From: Rotaria sordida
Taxonomy: Eukaryota; Rotifera; Eurotatoria; Philodinida; Philodinidae
Assembly: GCA_905250125.1 (NCBI GenBank)
Contig: CAJNOL010000068.1
Span: forward strand, 242,424-306,423
Reading direction: 5' to 3'
DNA: 64,000 nt
In this document: piece after piece, positions 11,291-23,556 of the stretch
How positions within the stretch are numbered: position 1 is the stretch's first letter
Layout: the number at the start of each line of letters is the position of its first letter
Translations under genes and position numbers: made by a program
Notes under the pieces: model-generated
What the model saw: only the letters and a program-made list of their open reading frames with translations
What the model was told of the DNA's origin: nothing
The model's database searches: none

Positions 11291-14108
11291 GTAATGATAA
11301 TAAAATCGTAGTTCTTCTAATAAATCTCTGATCTGTAGTTTAAATAATATGCCATTATATTATCCGATGCCAAAATAGTTTTGTTTTTGAACAGTCGTTA
11401 CAATCGTGACTGACTTCGACAATAAAAGCTTCTTCCAAATCCTAAATATAAATAATTGACATTTGACAATCGTTTACTTTTTTTGGAAGAACCAATACAG
11501 TCGGAGAATTTTTATCAACCATAAAAAAAATCATTTCACTTCGGTAAATAATATCAATTACATAATGGTAATCAGTTTTGAAAGACTTGAAGCTTAGTTA
11601 TAGCACATTTTCAATTAATCGTACTTTCTCGAAAATATATCTTTGATCAATAGTCGCTCATATAAATGCATTCGCTATGTAAAGTACAAAAAAACTTTTT
11701 TAATTTCATAAAAAGATAATTATTCTTTCGCAAGAACATAAAAGATAAAATTGAGTTCGTTTTTAGATTTTAAAGAATGTTCTTTAGTCGAAGAAACAAG
11801 TTCATTGCAAAATAAATAGTTGAAAAAGATAGGAGTAATTCTATTTTTAAAAATGTTCATCTTTATTCTAATATTGATTAATGCAAAATATCTCTGTAGA
11901 TACTTCTTTTGATTGTTTCACCGTTATATTTCGATTTGCATTTTTTTCTTTGTAATCTGTTTTCTATATGTGATTATATTAACTAAATTCTATTCTATAT
12001 GCAGAGATTTCATAGAATAAATAAGTAGAAACTTATTCTTGTTTGAAGAGCATACAATGTCGGAAAAACGCTTTTCTAATCTCGTCTGTTAACTTCAAAG
12101 ACCCGTTCATATGTGAAATAAATATGAAGCTGTTAAATATTGTTATTAATTTGTTTTTTATGTAATTGAAGTTATCTTAATGAAATAAGGATAGAAATGA
12201 AAGTGTTTTATCTTCAATTGTTTAACGAAATTTTTTTCTATTAGATAGATTTGGATAATTTTCATTTAATTTTTGTTAAAGATTGTTAGTGATTGGGTTT
12301 TCTTATCAAAAATAAAGAACATTCATTTATAAGGAAAACGAAAAAAAAAACAATTCCAGAGAAACAACCAAACTGGCCATCTGACAGGCATTTCGACGCG
12401 TCGATTTAAGGTTGCCGTGTGCATCGAAATTTCAAACGTACCCTTTGAGTTTTCACTTTCCGATAGGTCAAGGACTCATCGATAGGTCAGTAAGATGCGG
12501 AATTTTTGACCTGTCGAACGATTTTTACCGAGTGATCAATAATTTGATTAAAATAAAAACAATTTTTTCCTGTAAATGCCTTATTTTCGAGCTATCGAAA
12601 CCTATCGAATTATTGCACCGGAGGAGATTCGAACATGGGTACTTATGATTAACCTTCGTCAAACATCTAAATTAAATATGAACTATTGTTCTTCTATCAA
12701 AGTTATCTTCTCAATTCTTAGAAGAATAGTACTTTCAAGATTGTTATTTTGATATTTGCTAACAGTTTTCGAAAATTAAAAAAGACGTTTTAATCGAATA
12801 CAAACATCTTTTGCATGTCTCTAACTACAGAAAAGATTTTTTTTTTGAGTTTCAGATGCCCTATAACAAGCTTATTTGATAAATAATTAATTTGTGTGAT
12901 AGAGTATAAAATCAATATTGAAAAAAAATTTCAAACATTCAAAACACAAAAAGTGTTATGACTCTGTTTTTTGTCAAAAACGCTTGTGGATCTCGGTCTT
13001 ACTTGTTATTTTTCATTAGTTAATGTTAAATCTTTTTTAGAAAATTATGTAATTAAGGAAAATATATGTCGAATATAAATCACCCTACTGAGGTAGCTCA
13101 ATGAAAGAAACATTTGTAAATCACTTTTTGAAGAAGTTTCACAATATCAAAATTAACTTCACCACTTGAAACTGTTCTTCTGTTCGACTTGCTTCTACTA
13201 GAATACTCAATATCATGCTTCCAATATTTCTTTTCTCAAGTACTCGAAACTTCGATGAATATCAAAGAATCTAAGAGTCCTTGAGAAGTCGAAAATGAAT
13301 GTTTAATAGGATACAGCTTTCGAGTGGTTGGAAACCAATGGCTGCCGAGAGGCTCGAAATCGGAACAGAACAAATAAAAAATATATTGTATTTTAAATTT
13401 TCGAGCGCTCGTCGCACTCATCGTATGTTTCTTAAAGTCTGCTTGGGAAATATATTTATTTAGAAACTATATGAGATATTTTCATTTAATTTAACCCTAG
13501 CACTATCAGCAAGGGTCATTTTTGACCTGTACTCAAAAATTTGAAAATTCACTGGAAATATGTTGTTGAATCTAAAAAGAAATTCGTTTGTTTGTTAATA
13601 TCATTACAAGCCTTCGGTACAATCCCATGTCTTCAATATACAACAAACATATAACAAGGAAGAGAACGAGTTAAATTTTCAATCCATAATCCAATGACTC
13701 ATTCAATATTCTAACTGGATATTTCCAATCCATTGAAAAGCATTTTTTTTGAGTGGTTTCGAACGGTATGCAAATCGAACGATGTTCGATTTGTCAAAAA
13801 ACTTCCAGAGACAAAAAAACTTTAACTAAATGTTATAATTGCTCCAAATTTGTTTGTAACGAGCATTCTGTAAAACATAATTTTTGTATTATTTATTCTA
13901 AATAAAGAAAGCATATCATTTTAATAATTTTTTTATCAGATCGAATATGAAAGCAGCACATTTTATTAGGACATTAATGTAAGAGTAAAACAAAAATCAG
14001 TTTATGAAAACATATGTTGTCAGTAAAGTGCTTCAAAAAAAGCTGGTAGTACTAGGATTAATACAAAATAATAAATGATAAACAGAATTTAGTTTCAATA
14101 TGATAAAA
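11291..14108. other. AT-rich intergenic DNA, no gene recognised
   Basis: Only short random frames occur. A more GC-rich patch at 12,380-12,660 contains a twice-repeated CGATAGGTCA and, on the minus strand, a GTTCGAATC that resembles a tRNA B-box. No cloverleaf could be folded around it. Confidence 0.4.
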
Positions 14109-16397
14109 TCAATTCGATGAATTTAAATTAAATAATAAAGTATTCCTATCAAGACGTAGTGATCTATAAACATGACAAAGGCTTGTATCACTTGTTGAAC
14201 CTTGAATTAAATCTAAAAGAATTGTTGCTAAAACTGGAGATTCAACAAATCCGCCAGCATTTGTTCCACCAACAAAATACACTTGTTGGTTTTTATTCTC
14301 AGCACTTAATTGAGCAACAATTGGCATACCATCAGGAGTCATTGGACGAATACAAAATCTCATTGGGAGAATTTCTGATTCACTTGCATCGATTTCATCA
14401 GGTAAATAAGAACGTATTGTTGAATAAAATAATTCAATTAATTGATTAAGATAAGGTGATTGAACAATTCCACGTTGACCACAAAAAGCAAAACCGCCTG
14501 TTACATATAAATATTGTTCATCATAACTTGGTGTCACATTAATAAAACTGATTGGATCTTTTTCTACTATTTTAAATCCATTTTTTATTAAATGAACATT
14601 CGGAAGTTTGATCCAACATCCAAGAACACCTTGTACAGCTAATGAGACATTATATAATAATGAAGAATCTAATCGATTAAGACTTGAAGCAAATATTATT
14701 TTTGAAGAATTTATATTATCAATTGAACAAACTTGAGTTGACCATTTAAATTTAACATTTGGATTATGTTCCAAAAATTCAATCATATTTTGACAAAGTT
14801 TTACATTATTAATAGTAAAACCAGGTACTTCAATGCCAGCAGCATCTCCATCTTGAAGTACGAGGCCAGGTATTTTTTCAAGAACTTGTGAATGTGATAA
14901 TATTTGAAGATTATCTTCACTTTTATGGTATTTGGTTTGAAATAATGAAACAATATTTAATGAAGTTAATGATGGACATACTCGAATAATTCGACGATTT
15001 TTAATTGTATCTTGAATTACATTTGGATAATTTTGAGATATGTCTTCCCATAATTCAATTCCACGTCGATTTAAATTTGATACAAATTGATTAAACAAAT
15101 TAACAACTAATTCTGGATAACCAGCAAGTTCACTAAACCTATCAATCCAGACAAGTTCCTGATTATTAAATTGATTATGTATTATTCTCCATCCTCCATG
15201 ATCTAATGGATATTTTCTTAAACTATCTATTCTGTAAAATACAGCATGCGGCATTGTTTCTGTAATAGATGCATGTCGTGCATCACATCCGTCAAGTGTT
15301 GTACCACGATAAGATATTTCATTTTGATTTAATTTATTATCTGTATCAGGACGGTTATGTTCATCAATAATAGTTACTCTATAACCACTTTCACTAAGAA
15401 AGAAAGCAGTTACTAAACCCATAATACCTGCTCCAATAACAGTAATTTCTTCATTTTTTCTCGATGAACCAACGAAAAATGGCAATGGTGATTTAAATGA
15501 TTGTTCAAGTACAACATTAGCAAGAAGAACAAGAGCAGCTTGATCCATAGCTTCACCACATCCAGGTACTGTCATAGCAGCTGATACAACTTCTAATTCT
15601 TGTGGAGGATCTTTAATTGTAATTAAATCAAATGCCGTTGAATCTAAACGAGCACTAATTTGTCCTTGTCGAACACGTTCAATAAGAACATCAAGAGCTC
15701 CTTGGCCAAATACACAAAATTCAGTAACAGATACAAGTCTTGCTCCATTTGGTATTATTTGAAAAAATTCTTTCGATAATTGTTCATTAATATTGTTAAC
15801 TCTCTCAGCATCAATAGCAAGTACAACATGTGTAGCATTTATAACAGCTTGTTCAGGTGTCATTGATATATTTATATCAGATAAAGCAATACCTTTTCTT
15901 TTTCGAATTTCATTTTGAACAGTTTCATCAGGATTTGTTAATGATGGACTATAAATATGAATTTTATGTTTAGCTCGACATAAACGATAAGCAATTCGAC
16001 TTCCAATAGCACCTGATCCAATTATTCCAATCGTTGCATAAGTTCCATCATTTGGTAAATGAAGATGTTCAATTATATATTCAGCAACAAATCGAGAGTT
16101 TACACTTAATGTATTTAATACGTTTATATTTAATTGTTTAGCTCGATGAACATGAATACGTGAAAGTGATGAACCTCTTCGAATAATCGTTAATTGAATA
16201 TCATGACTGATTATTGAACGCCATAATTCAAGTGTTTCACTTCCAACAGAATTATTTCCAACAATAATAACATAAGGATGATGTTGACGAATAGCAACAC
16301 GAAGATTTGATTCATCTTGAACTAATTCTGGTAGATAAATTAATTTATCACGATTATGAATTTCACTTTTAAATGGATAAGCAATTAATACTTGCAT
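14109..16397 (-). CDS. Fusion of a D-2-hydroxyacid-dehydrogenase-like NAD domain and a DadA-like FAD amino-acid oxidoreductase
   Basis: A single 762-residue frame without introns. Residues 1 to about 300 resemble D-isomer 2-hydroxyacid dehydrogenases: a Rossmann loop GIIGSGAIGS at 124-133 and the helix GQGALDVLIERVRQGQISAR near 231-250. The usual catalytic residues are not evident: the Arg of the family's N-x-x-R-G block aligns with Glu226 in VSVTEF, and the His of TPHIGG aligns with Pro278 in TVPGCG. From about 317 a second, FAD-binding Rossmann fold begins (VIGAGIMG, then IIDE), and the C-terminus has RPMTPDGMPIV and VGGTNAGGF, typical of DadA/glycine-oxidase-type enzymes that deaminate D-amino acids. 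The expected role is oxidation of a D-amino acid to a 2-oxo acid, with the N-terminal domain regulatory or able to reduce the product. No signal peptide is seen. The intronless structure among spliced genes suggests acquisition by horizontal transfer. The substrate is unknown. Confidence 0.85.
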   Translation of the reverse strand: MQVLIAYPFKSEIHNRDKLIYLPELVQDESNLRVAIRQHHPYVIIVGNNSVGSETLELWRSIISHDIQLTIIRRGSSLSRIHVHRAKQLNINVLNTLSVNSRFVAEYIIEHLHLPNDGTYATIGIIGSGAIGSRIAYRLCRAKHKIHIYSPSLTNPDETVQNEIRKRKGIALSDINISMTPEQAVINATHVVLAIDAERVNNINEQLSKEFFQIIPNGARLVSVTEFCVFGQGALDVLIERVRQGQISARLDSTAFDLITIKDPPQELEVVSAAMTVPGCGEAMDQAALVLLANVVLEQSFKSPLPFFVGSSRKNEEITVIGAGIMGLVTAFFLSESGYRVTIIDEHNRPDTDNKLNQNEISYRGTTLDGCDARHASITETMPHAVFYRIDSLRKYPLDHGGWRIIHNQFNNQELVWIDRFSELAGYPELVVNLFNQFVSNLNRRGIELWEDISQNYPNVIQDTIKNRRIIRVCPSLTSLNIVSLFQTKYHKSEDNLQILSHSQVLEKIPGLVLQDGDAAGIEVPGFTINNVKLCQNMIEFLEHNPNVKFKWSTQVCSIDNINSSKIIFASSLNRLDSSLLYNVSLAVQGVLGCWIKLPNVHLIKNGFKIVEKDPISFINVTPSYDEQYLYVTGGFAFCGQRGIVQSPYLNQLIELFYSTIRSYLPDEIDASESEILPMRFCIRPMTPDGMPIVAQLSAENKNQQVYFVGGTNAGGFVESPVLATILLDLIQGSTSDTSLCHVYRSLRLDRNTLLFNLNSSN

Positions 16398-19300
16398 TTT
16401 TACAAGTTTAGTCTTTTTTTTTTTATTTCGGAATATTAGTTTGTTTTACTTTTAATCAAGAGAAGAACAAGAAAAATAAAAAAGCAGTATTACCTTAAAT
16501 ATAGTTTAACAGGTAATCATGAATCCTTTAATGATAATTACTTCTCTTTTTTACGCAGGAAAAAAATCTTTCTATTTTTGATCATATTATTTTCGTTTAA
16601 TTTAATTCTCAATAGATGAAATGTTTTTTTTTTTGCATAATGGAATAGATATTAGCATGTAAATCAAAATAACTCATGCTTACTCTACATATATTAGCCG
16701 AGATTGAAATAAACAGTCTCACGTGTTTTTTTCTAACAACAATATTCGTTGTTCTTTATCGGGGGTGTCCCGAGTGGAGGTCACTCCCCTCTTCGGGGAA
16801 TTTTGTTTTTTTTGTACTTGACGATTTTGAAAAATTTTCGAAGAATTGTCGATTCTCCCGCAATTTTTTCTACTTCGGGACATCTCTTGTCTTTGTCAAG
16901 GATATTTTTCTCTTAAGATTTTTTATTAAATAGATATATTTATTTGAAAGTCATAATAATTATTTAATCAATTATTTTACCCTAAACAAATATGAATATA
17001 TGAAAATATTTTATAAAAATGATAGACATTTTATATAATTATTTGATTTATTTTCATTACTATGAATAGAATAATATACTTATTATCAATTTTAAGATGA
17101 TAATTATTGAAATCCTATTAATGATTAAGATTGAATAGAATTTAATAGAATAAATCGAATTGTTCTTGGTATATGATATTGATTGAAGAACTTATTTCTT
17201 ATTGAAAAAGACAATTTCAACTTAATTTCTCTCAATATGATTTATTTTCTATAAGGATAACATATGTCTATTCACTTTTTTTTCTCATATTTTATCGAAT
17301 TCAATATCGAACAAATTGTTTAACAGTCGATGAATATTATTTTAACATTAATGTTGACTCGACTTTTGCAAAATCTTATATAAAAAACATGAACTTACTT
17401 TTTTTGATCGAACTTGAGAAAAATTTTGTTTCAGTTATATTTAATTGAGATATTCAATTGTTACTATTCTCTACGATGTGCCGATATATATGTTATAAAT
17501 GATAAACTAGCCGAGATATTTATTTCATTTTTGTTATTTTACAACAAAGATTTTTTAGAATTGATTTATTTAATTGAATATATATGTCGAATATAAAGAA
17601 TTGTTGTTTCATTAAAAATACGTTTAGAAAATGTTGATATTAAACAAAACTTAATCGTCGAATTGAATTTTTTTAAAGAATTATTTATCGAATAAACATA
17701 TATTCATTTATATTCTATATTGGCTTCAATTGAAATATATTTATTTGACATTATTTCATCGATAAATAAATAAATAAATAACAATAGAATATATTTTATT
17801 TGTTAAAAATATTTATCTACGTAACATTTTATTATCAATAGATTTATTTACATATTTATTAAAATAGAAATAAAAAAAAACAAGACTCGGATATTGAACT
17901 CTTTTTTTCTTTTTTTTCGATTTTAATATAAAATTGTTAAAAAATAATACATCGATGAAAGTATAGAGAGAGAGAGATTTATTTAAAAAGAGAAAAAAAA
18001 ACAAATATTGATAAGAAGAAAAATAAATGTAAAAAAAATGTTATTTATTTGAAATAATTAAATAAAATATTGATAACTATATGAAGATAATCTATTAAGA
18101 AGATTATTTCTTTCAGTGACTTCAACACTCATTAAAGTTGTTTTTCACAAAAGCGACGATTGTCTAATATGCATGCTCAATTTTTATCGAAAGGAACAGA
18201 ATCGATAAACGTATGGAAAAATATAACAAGCACGCTCTAAGAAGAGAAAAGACAAAAGACAGCGTGTGCGTCAATGATGCAACAGATTTATGATGCGAAG
18301 TTATTGTCATAGTCGAATATGTCACATATTGTGTCGTCAAGTCCGGTACATTTTCATTTGCTGTACGATAGAAAATTAGTTTTGGCAAACGGTTAATAAG
18401 AAGTGTTGATAGTTCATAGAATAATTCTTCTGCTTAAATCTTCTATGCTTTAACGACAATTTTCAAGTTAATTCGATGAATTGGTGATTTTGAAAACTGA
18501 TTTCAATGTTGGATCAAATACTGATCCAAGTTATTTGAAATATGAAAAAAGTTGAAAAGTTCAATTGAGTTCAGATTGTAAAAATTATATTAGTATATTA
18601 TAGAAGTTAAATCTCATGAAAATATTTACTGAAATGAGAAGTTAGAAGAATTTATTTATTAATCAATCTTCATCATTGAGTATGGATATCATTTTTGAAA
18701 CATGAACGAAAAAGTTTAATTGTCTGATAAGATAAATTATTGAATGAATAACTTTGTTTCCTTGTAAACAAATGCTTTGAACACCTATAGAAAGTTTTAA
18801 TAAAAGACAATTTATTTAATTGATCACACATCATATGATATCTATTTAATGTCGAATATTCTTATGTTACACGGAATTCATTGTCATAGATATTAGCCAA
18901 TTTCATCTTTAATGTTTTTTAACTCAACAATACAAGATGTATTTCTATTATGTAAAACAATCGATATATAACATATGATATTTATTGATGCACCAATCTG
19001 TAGACTTATCAAAAATACAATAAAACTAAGCTCTATATCAATGCTAATAGATATTTTATTGGTGATTCGAAAAAAAATATATTCTTTGCTTTATTTATTG
19101 AATAATAAATTGCAACTGTTACCAAACGATTTTTCATTCAGTTCTGCAAGTATCATCAATGACACATAAGTAGCCGTTCTGGGAAGATCTGTAATGAATA
19201 AATGATGTAAGTTCGAATGCTTAATATCATTGACAATTACCATTGCTATGATTAGTCAATTGACATTATTTTTGTAAAAAATAAAACGGGCTTGTATGTG

Positions 19301-21621
19301 ATTATAGCAAAAAAAAGAAACTTACTCGTAGATATCGAAAACACAAGGAATCATCTGGTTAGCTAATTGAAAAATGGCAACATAGATAATATAATTATTG
19401 TTCTAATATGAGAGTAAGGTGCGTAACAAAAAAAACAAAAGAATCTTACTATGATATATTTTGCACAAATGAAGTCATAGTTGAAGTTCACTACTAACAA
19501 TGATAAATCAGTTATATTCTAGTACATCGAATAACAAATCGAAATTTAATATCTATTAATTATCTGTAATAGCGTTGTTTTATTTTAAATCATTTTCTTT
19601 ATTTGATTCATTTTTTTTTGCGATGAAATAACAGAAATTTTCGTTTATTCTATTTATATTTTTTAAAAGTATTATCAGATTTATCTATATAAACGAAAGA
19701 AGGATGTTAATGAAATTCTTTTGCTATTGATAAACAAGTGATTCAAAATGTTGAACATATATATCTATTTAGTTTTCAAAATTTTTATTGATTAGGTTTT
19801 CTTTTAATGTAACTTAACAATTATTTCGAGTCACTTGATGTAATTAAGACTGTTTTTAAGAGAATATTAGTTTCAGTTCCATCATTGAGAACTTCTTCCA
19901 AAACGTATTATTTTAATGTAAATATTATCTTATTATGCTTAGACATGTTTATGATTATCTAGAATATTTTAATCTTTTATGTTTTATTTATTGATTTGTT
20001 TAAGAATAATGAAAGACTTTTATCAATTTGGAGTCGAACTGTCAACTTAACATTTTCACATTATGAATGTACACATTGATAAGAGTCTAAATTCAGATGA
20101 CATTATTTATTAATCAGTGAACAGTCTAAAATATAGTCAAGTCTACTTCGCAATGAAACAATTCGAACTCATATTAAAACTGATTTCCAATTAGTCTGAA
20201 ATAAATGAAAAAAAAATACAACAATGTATAAGAGAAGAATATTTGCAGATCAAATAAACTTTTCTAATGTTGAATATTTTATAATTAAATAAGTTTATCA
20301 ATGATTTATTCATTAGTTTTTAATAAATAGAAATGGTTTTTTTTTTCTCGTTAATATATTCATACGAATATAATAATAAGAATAATTTAATGTTGATATG
20401 ATAAATTAATCTTTGATAAATATTCTTTTTCAAGTACAAAATATGTCAATAACAAATAGTTAACATATTTTCAAAGATTATTCGAGAGCAAAATAACAAA
20501 TCTGTTCTCCAAAAGCTTTCATTTTATATTGATATGAAAGAAAATTTCTCTATAAGAACATATCCTTATGGTAATCTTCATTTTTTTCACATATTATTAT
20601 TTCAGTTTAGTAGATTCTATTGAGAAAAATAATTATCCATTTTATTCTCTGCTATATGGGATGAAAGTCAATTGAATGAGGTTTTTTTTAATGAAAACTC
20701 AAATTTCTGTTAAACATAAATTCAATGAATATAATCGAGTCATTTTGTCTAAATAATGTTAATCAAATAATAAACAATTGAAAAAGATTGATTTTTGATT
20801 TAAATTCCTTATTCTTGATGAGTTTGTCAAATACAACGAATAAAAATAATGTCTAATTTTTATTCGTGGACACAATTGATTATGATTCAATTGAAATTTC
20901 ATTGATTTTAAAATACAATTGAAAACAAATTATACATGAATAAGAAAATGACAATATTGTATTAATGTGACATCTTTTGTTTGTTTGTTTTTTTTATTAA
21001 ATATTCGATTGGTGTTGACAATAAGCCACGTTTCATTCATTAGAAAATTGTTCTTATTATATTAATGATTAATCGATCACATAAGTTTTTAAAAAAATCA
21101 AATTAAACGAATCTTTATCATCAAGATTTGAAGTATTTCTAACGATTTTATTAACAACTAATTGTTATCAACAATTAATCAAACATGAGTATATTATCGA
21201 TCTTAGACCTGCATAATTGTTATTAAGGATATTTCTTGTTTTGGTTTTTTTTTTTCTCTTTATATTTTAATTTAGTTCTATTGATATTGATCACTATTTT
21301 CATATATTTGAAATTCGTTCCACTATGCTTTGTTGATACTTTAGCTGCCTTTTCACTTCTATTAAGTCAAATAATTAATTTATGTCACTCGTTTTGTATA
21401 TGTCAATCACTATCAACTGGAAATATTTGATTAATAATAATATTAATCTTATTTATCGGTTGACTTGCATAAACTTTAATATAAATTGAAGAAACAAATG
21501 ATTCAATACTTATTTGAATATTTATTTTATTTTTTTACTTTTTGCATTTTTCTCAGTTATATTTTTCGACTTTTAATAAGAAAAAAACAACGAAAATGTA
21601 ATTTTTTTTTCTAGATAAATA
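16398..21621. other. 5.2 kb of very AT-rich DNA without a recognisable gene
   Basis: Apart from the GC-rich inverted repeat at 16.76-16.88 kb, only short frames without coding character, homopolymer runs and a short GA run near 17,965 were seen. The part just upstream of 16,397 should include the fusion enzyme's promoter and the part just before 21,622 that of selenoprotein S, but neither shows a clear motif. Confidence 0.4.
16761..16885. repeat. Short GC-rich inverted-repeat patch
   Basis: TGTCCCGA at 16766-16773 is mirrored by TCGGGACA at 16875-16882. Between them lie two small hairpins: GGAG/CTCC around 16776-16787 and TCCCC-TCTTC-GGGGA at 16785-16799. The patch is much more GC-rich than the kilobases around it. 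It may be a tiny MITE or a structured element; its function is unknown. Confidence 0.4.
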
Positions 21622-22309
21622 ATGGATGATGTTACAATCGAAGATGAGTTTGAATTGAATGAAGATAAACCATTTGGATCAAAAAGTGAATTTCCTCTTC
21701 GAAAATCATTTTCAATATTTCAAATATGTAAAGATTTTTTTTTTCTTTGTTTTCTTTTTTAATTTTAATTTTTAATCAAATTTAGTGAGTCAACCATGGA
21801 TCATATTTATATTATTATCAATTGCTCTCCTTATTTTTATTTACATAAATAGAAATCGACGACGAAATAGAAATTTAATAGTTGATTATGAACACATTCA
21901 ACATGAAACAAACAAACAAAAACTTAAAAGTAGATATTCATTGATCTTTTTTTTCTCAATTATAATAATTGATTTAATTCATATAGATGATCAATTTAAT
22001 CAATATGATGATATGGAACGTATTCGACAAAAACAACAAAAAGCTTATGAAGAACAAGCTTTACGTCATGCTGAACAAAAAAAAGCTGTAAAGCATTTTT
22101 TTTTTCTTATATTTAATATATTTATTTTCCTTTTTTATTTTTATTAGAAAATTGAAAGTTCAAAACCATCAATAGATGAAAATCCCAATCGATCAAAATA
22201 TCGATCAAGTGATCATAATCCATTAACAGGTCAATCAAATCGTGGATCTTCTGATTCATGTTCATGGCGTCCATCTTCTCGTCAAAAGCCAGGCGGAGGA
22301 TGATCTTAA
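21622..22309 (+). CDS. SELENOS: Selenoprotein S (VIMP/SELENOS), with in-frame TGA for selenocysteine
   Basis: Four exons (21622-21727, 21786-21929, 21987-22087, 22148-22309) join in phase into a 170-residue protein. It has an acidic N-terminus, one membrane helix (SQPWIIFILLSIALLIFIYI), a charged coiled coil (DDMERIRQKQQKAYEEQ and onwards) and a disordered tail with HNPLTGQ and CSWRPSSRQKPGG. The tail matches animal selenoprotein S, which ends YNPLSG...CSWRPGRR...GG-U-G. Here the codons are GGA GGA TGA TCT TAA, so TGA at 22301-22303 encodes Sec169, the second-to-last residue; the paired Cys of CSWRP is present. The protein sits in the ER membrane, binds p97/VCP and Derlin, and helps retrotranslocate misfolded proteins. 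Ordinary gene callers would stop at the TGA or miss the gene because of its tiny exons. An AATAAA occurs near 22456. Confidence 0.93.
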
Positions 22310-22360
22310 ATTAAACTCGTTTAAAAAACGAGGATTTTTTTTTAAAAATTATTTGTTCTT

Positions 22361-22410
22361 TTATAAATGATGTCATCTATGGAAACGCTTTAGCGACATT
22401 GATTGACTGA
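22361..22410 (+). promoter_or_regulatory. SECIS element of selenoprotein S
   Basis: About 60 bases after the TGA, a hairpin has the non-canonical quartet ATGA (22367-22370) opposite TTGAT (22399-22403), helix pairs TGTC/GACA and CTA/TAG, and the required apical AA at 22383-22384 in the loop. The distance from the quartet to the AA is 12 bases, as expected for an animal SECIS. It recruits SBP2 and the selenocysteine tRNA machinery. Confidence 0.85.
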
Positions 22411-23443
22411 TTCTCAAAAGAACGTTTTCTTTTTTTTGTCATTTTATTTAAATTAAATAAACAAATATCAAATTATTTTCTAATTGTTTTTTTTTCATTC
22501 ATTATTTGTTCTTAATCATTCGATTATTATTAAATGCGATTTCAAAGATTATCATAATCAAGTTATCAAAAGATAATCGAAATAACATTTTATTTTTTGA
22601 AATATTTTTCTAAGATGCTTCAATTAGGAATAATATATTTTTCTCGAGACATTTTTTTTTTTATGAAAAAAACATTCAAGAGGATTCGAATTTAATATTT
22701 GACAATTATAGATAAAAATCTTTGACTCTTATTGACAACTCTCAATATAAAAAATATTATCTGTAACAAATGTTCGTGTGTTTCATTGACATATTTTCAA
22801 ATCACATAGAGAACACTTTTGCTTATCGAATCAAATATATTTATTTATTTTTTTCATTATATAATAATGCATTGGAAATGAATAAGATGATGAAGTAATG
22901 ATATTTAAAGAATATCTATTAGAGAGTCTCGGATATTATTTATCGATTTCAAAAATTTTTATTTTTGAGTTTTATAATTGGATAAAATGTAAAATCGAGT
23001 CGAGAATATAGTTAACATGTTTGAAAAAAATCCTTTGAGTGTGATCTTCTTAGCCTAACGAATATGTTCAATTAGACAATTCCTGTCCATTTACAGTCAA
23101 CTATGAGATATTATCTATTAGATCGGTCAAATAATGACAAAATTGTTTTTTTTTATGTTCTTTTCATTCTGTTGGTTTTGTCCGATTGAAAGAGATTATT
23201 CAACTTTTGTTTTTTTTTTGTAAAATTCTTCTCCGTTGAAAATAATTCCAAATTGAGCTAATAATTCTTGAATAAGAGTATAAAATATAATCGTCTAATT
23301 ATTCCTATTTACTTTAAGATGAATAAAGTGTGATCAAATATTGATATAAAACATGTTTGTTTAGGTTACAATGACTTTAATATTATATTTATTTCAATGT
23401 TCAATGAAATAAAGAAATAAATAAGCATGAACGACAAAGTCAA
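22411..23443. other. AT-rich 3' flank and intergenic DNA
   Basis: Contains the selenoprotein S polyadenylation region (AATAAA near 22456) and otherwise no recognisable gene. Confidence 0.4.
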
Positions 23444-23516
23444 GGGGGCTTAGCTCACACGGTAGAGCGCTCGCTTTGCATGCGAGAGGTACCGGGATCG
23501 ATACCCGGAGCCTCCA
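23444..23516 (+). tRNA. tRNA-Ala (anticodon TGC)
   Basis: A complete 73-base cloverleaf. The acceptor stem GGGGGCT/AGCCTCC contains one G-T pair, the D stem is GCTC/GAGC, the anticodon stem CTCGC/GCGAG encloses the loop TTTGCAT, and the T stem is CCGGG/CCCGG with loop ATCGATA, followed by discriminator A. No CCA is encoded and there is no intron. The internal A box (TAGCTCACACGG) and B box (GGATCGATACC) are intact, and oligo-T runs follow at 23517-23540, as for Pol III termination. The minus-strand TSG101 gene stops only 40 bases downstream and converges on it. Confidence 0.97.
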
Positions 23517-23556
23517 GTTTTGTACTCTTTTTCTTTTTAAAATAAACCCATTACTA

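Noticed and set aside
12590..12660. Possible tRNA or tRNA-derived SINE on the minus strand
   Set aside because: Only a B-box-like GTTCGAATC is present; no acceptor, D or anticodon stem could be formed.
21785..22147. A 120-residue membrane protein as a complete gene
   Set aside because: This frame reads through two short introns of selenoprotein S; the spliced model explains it better.
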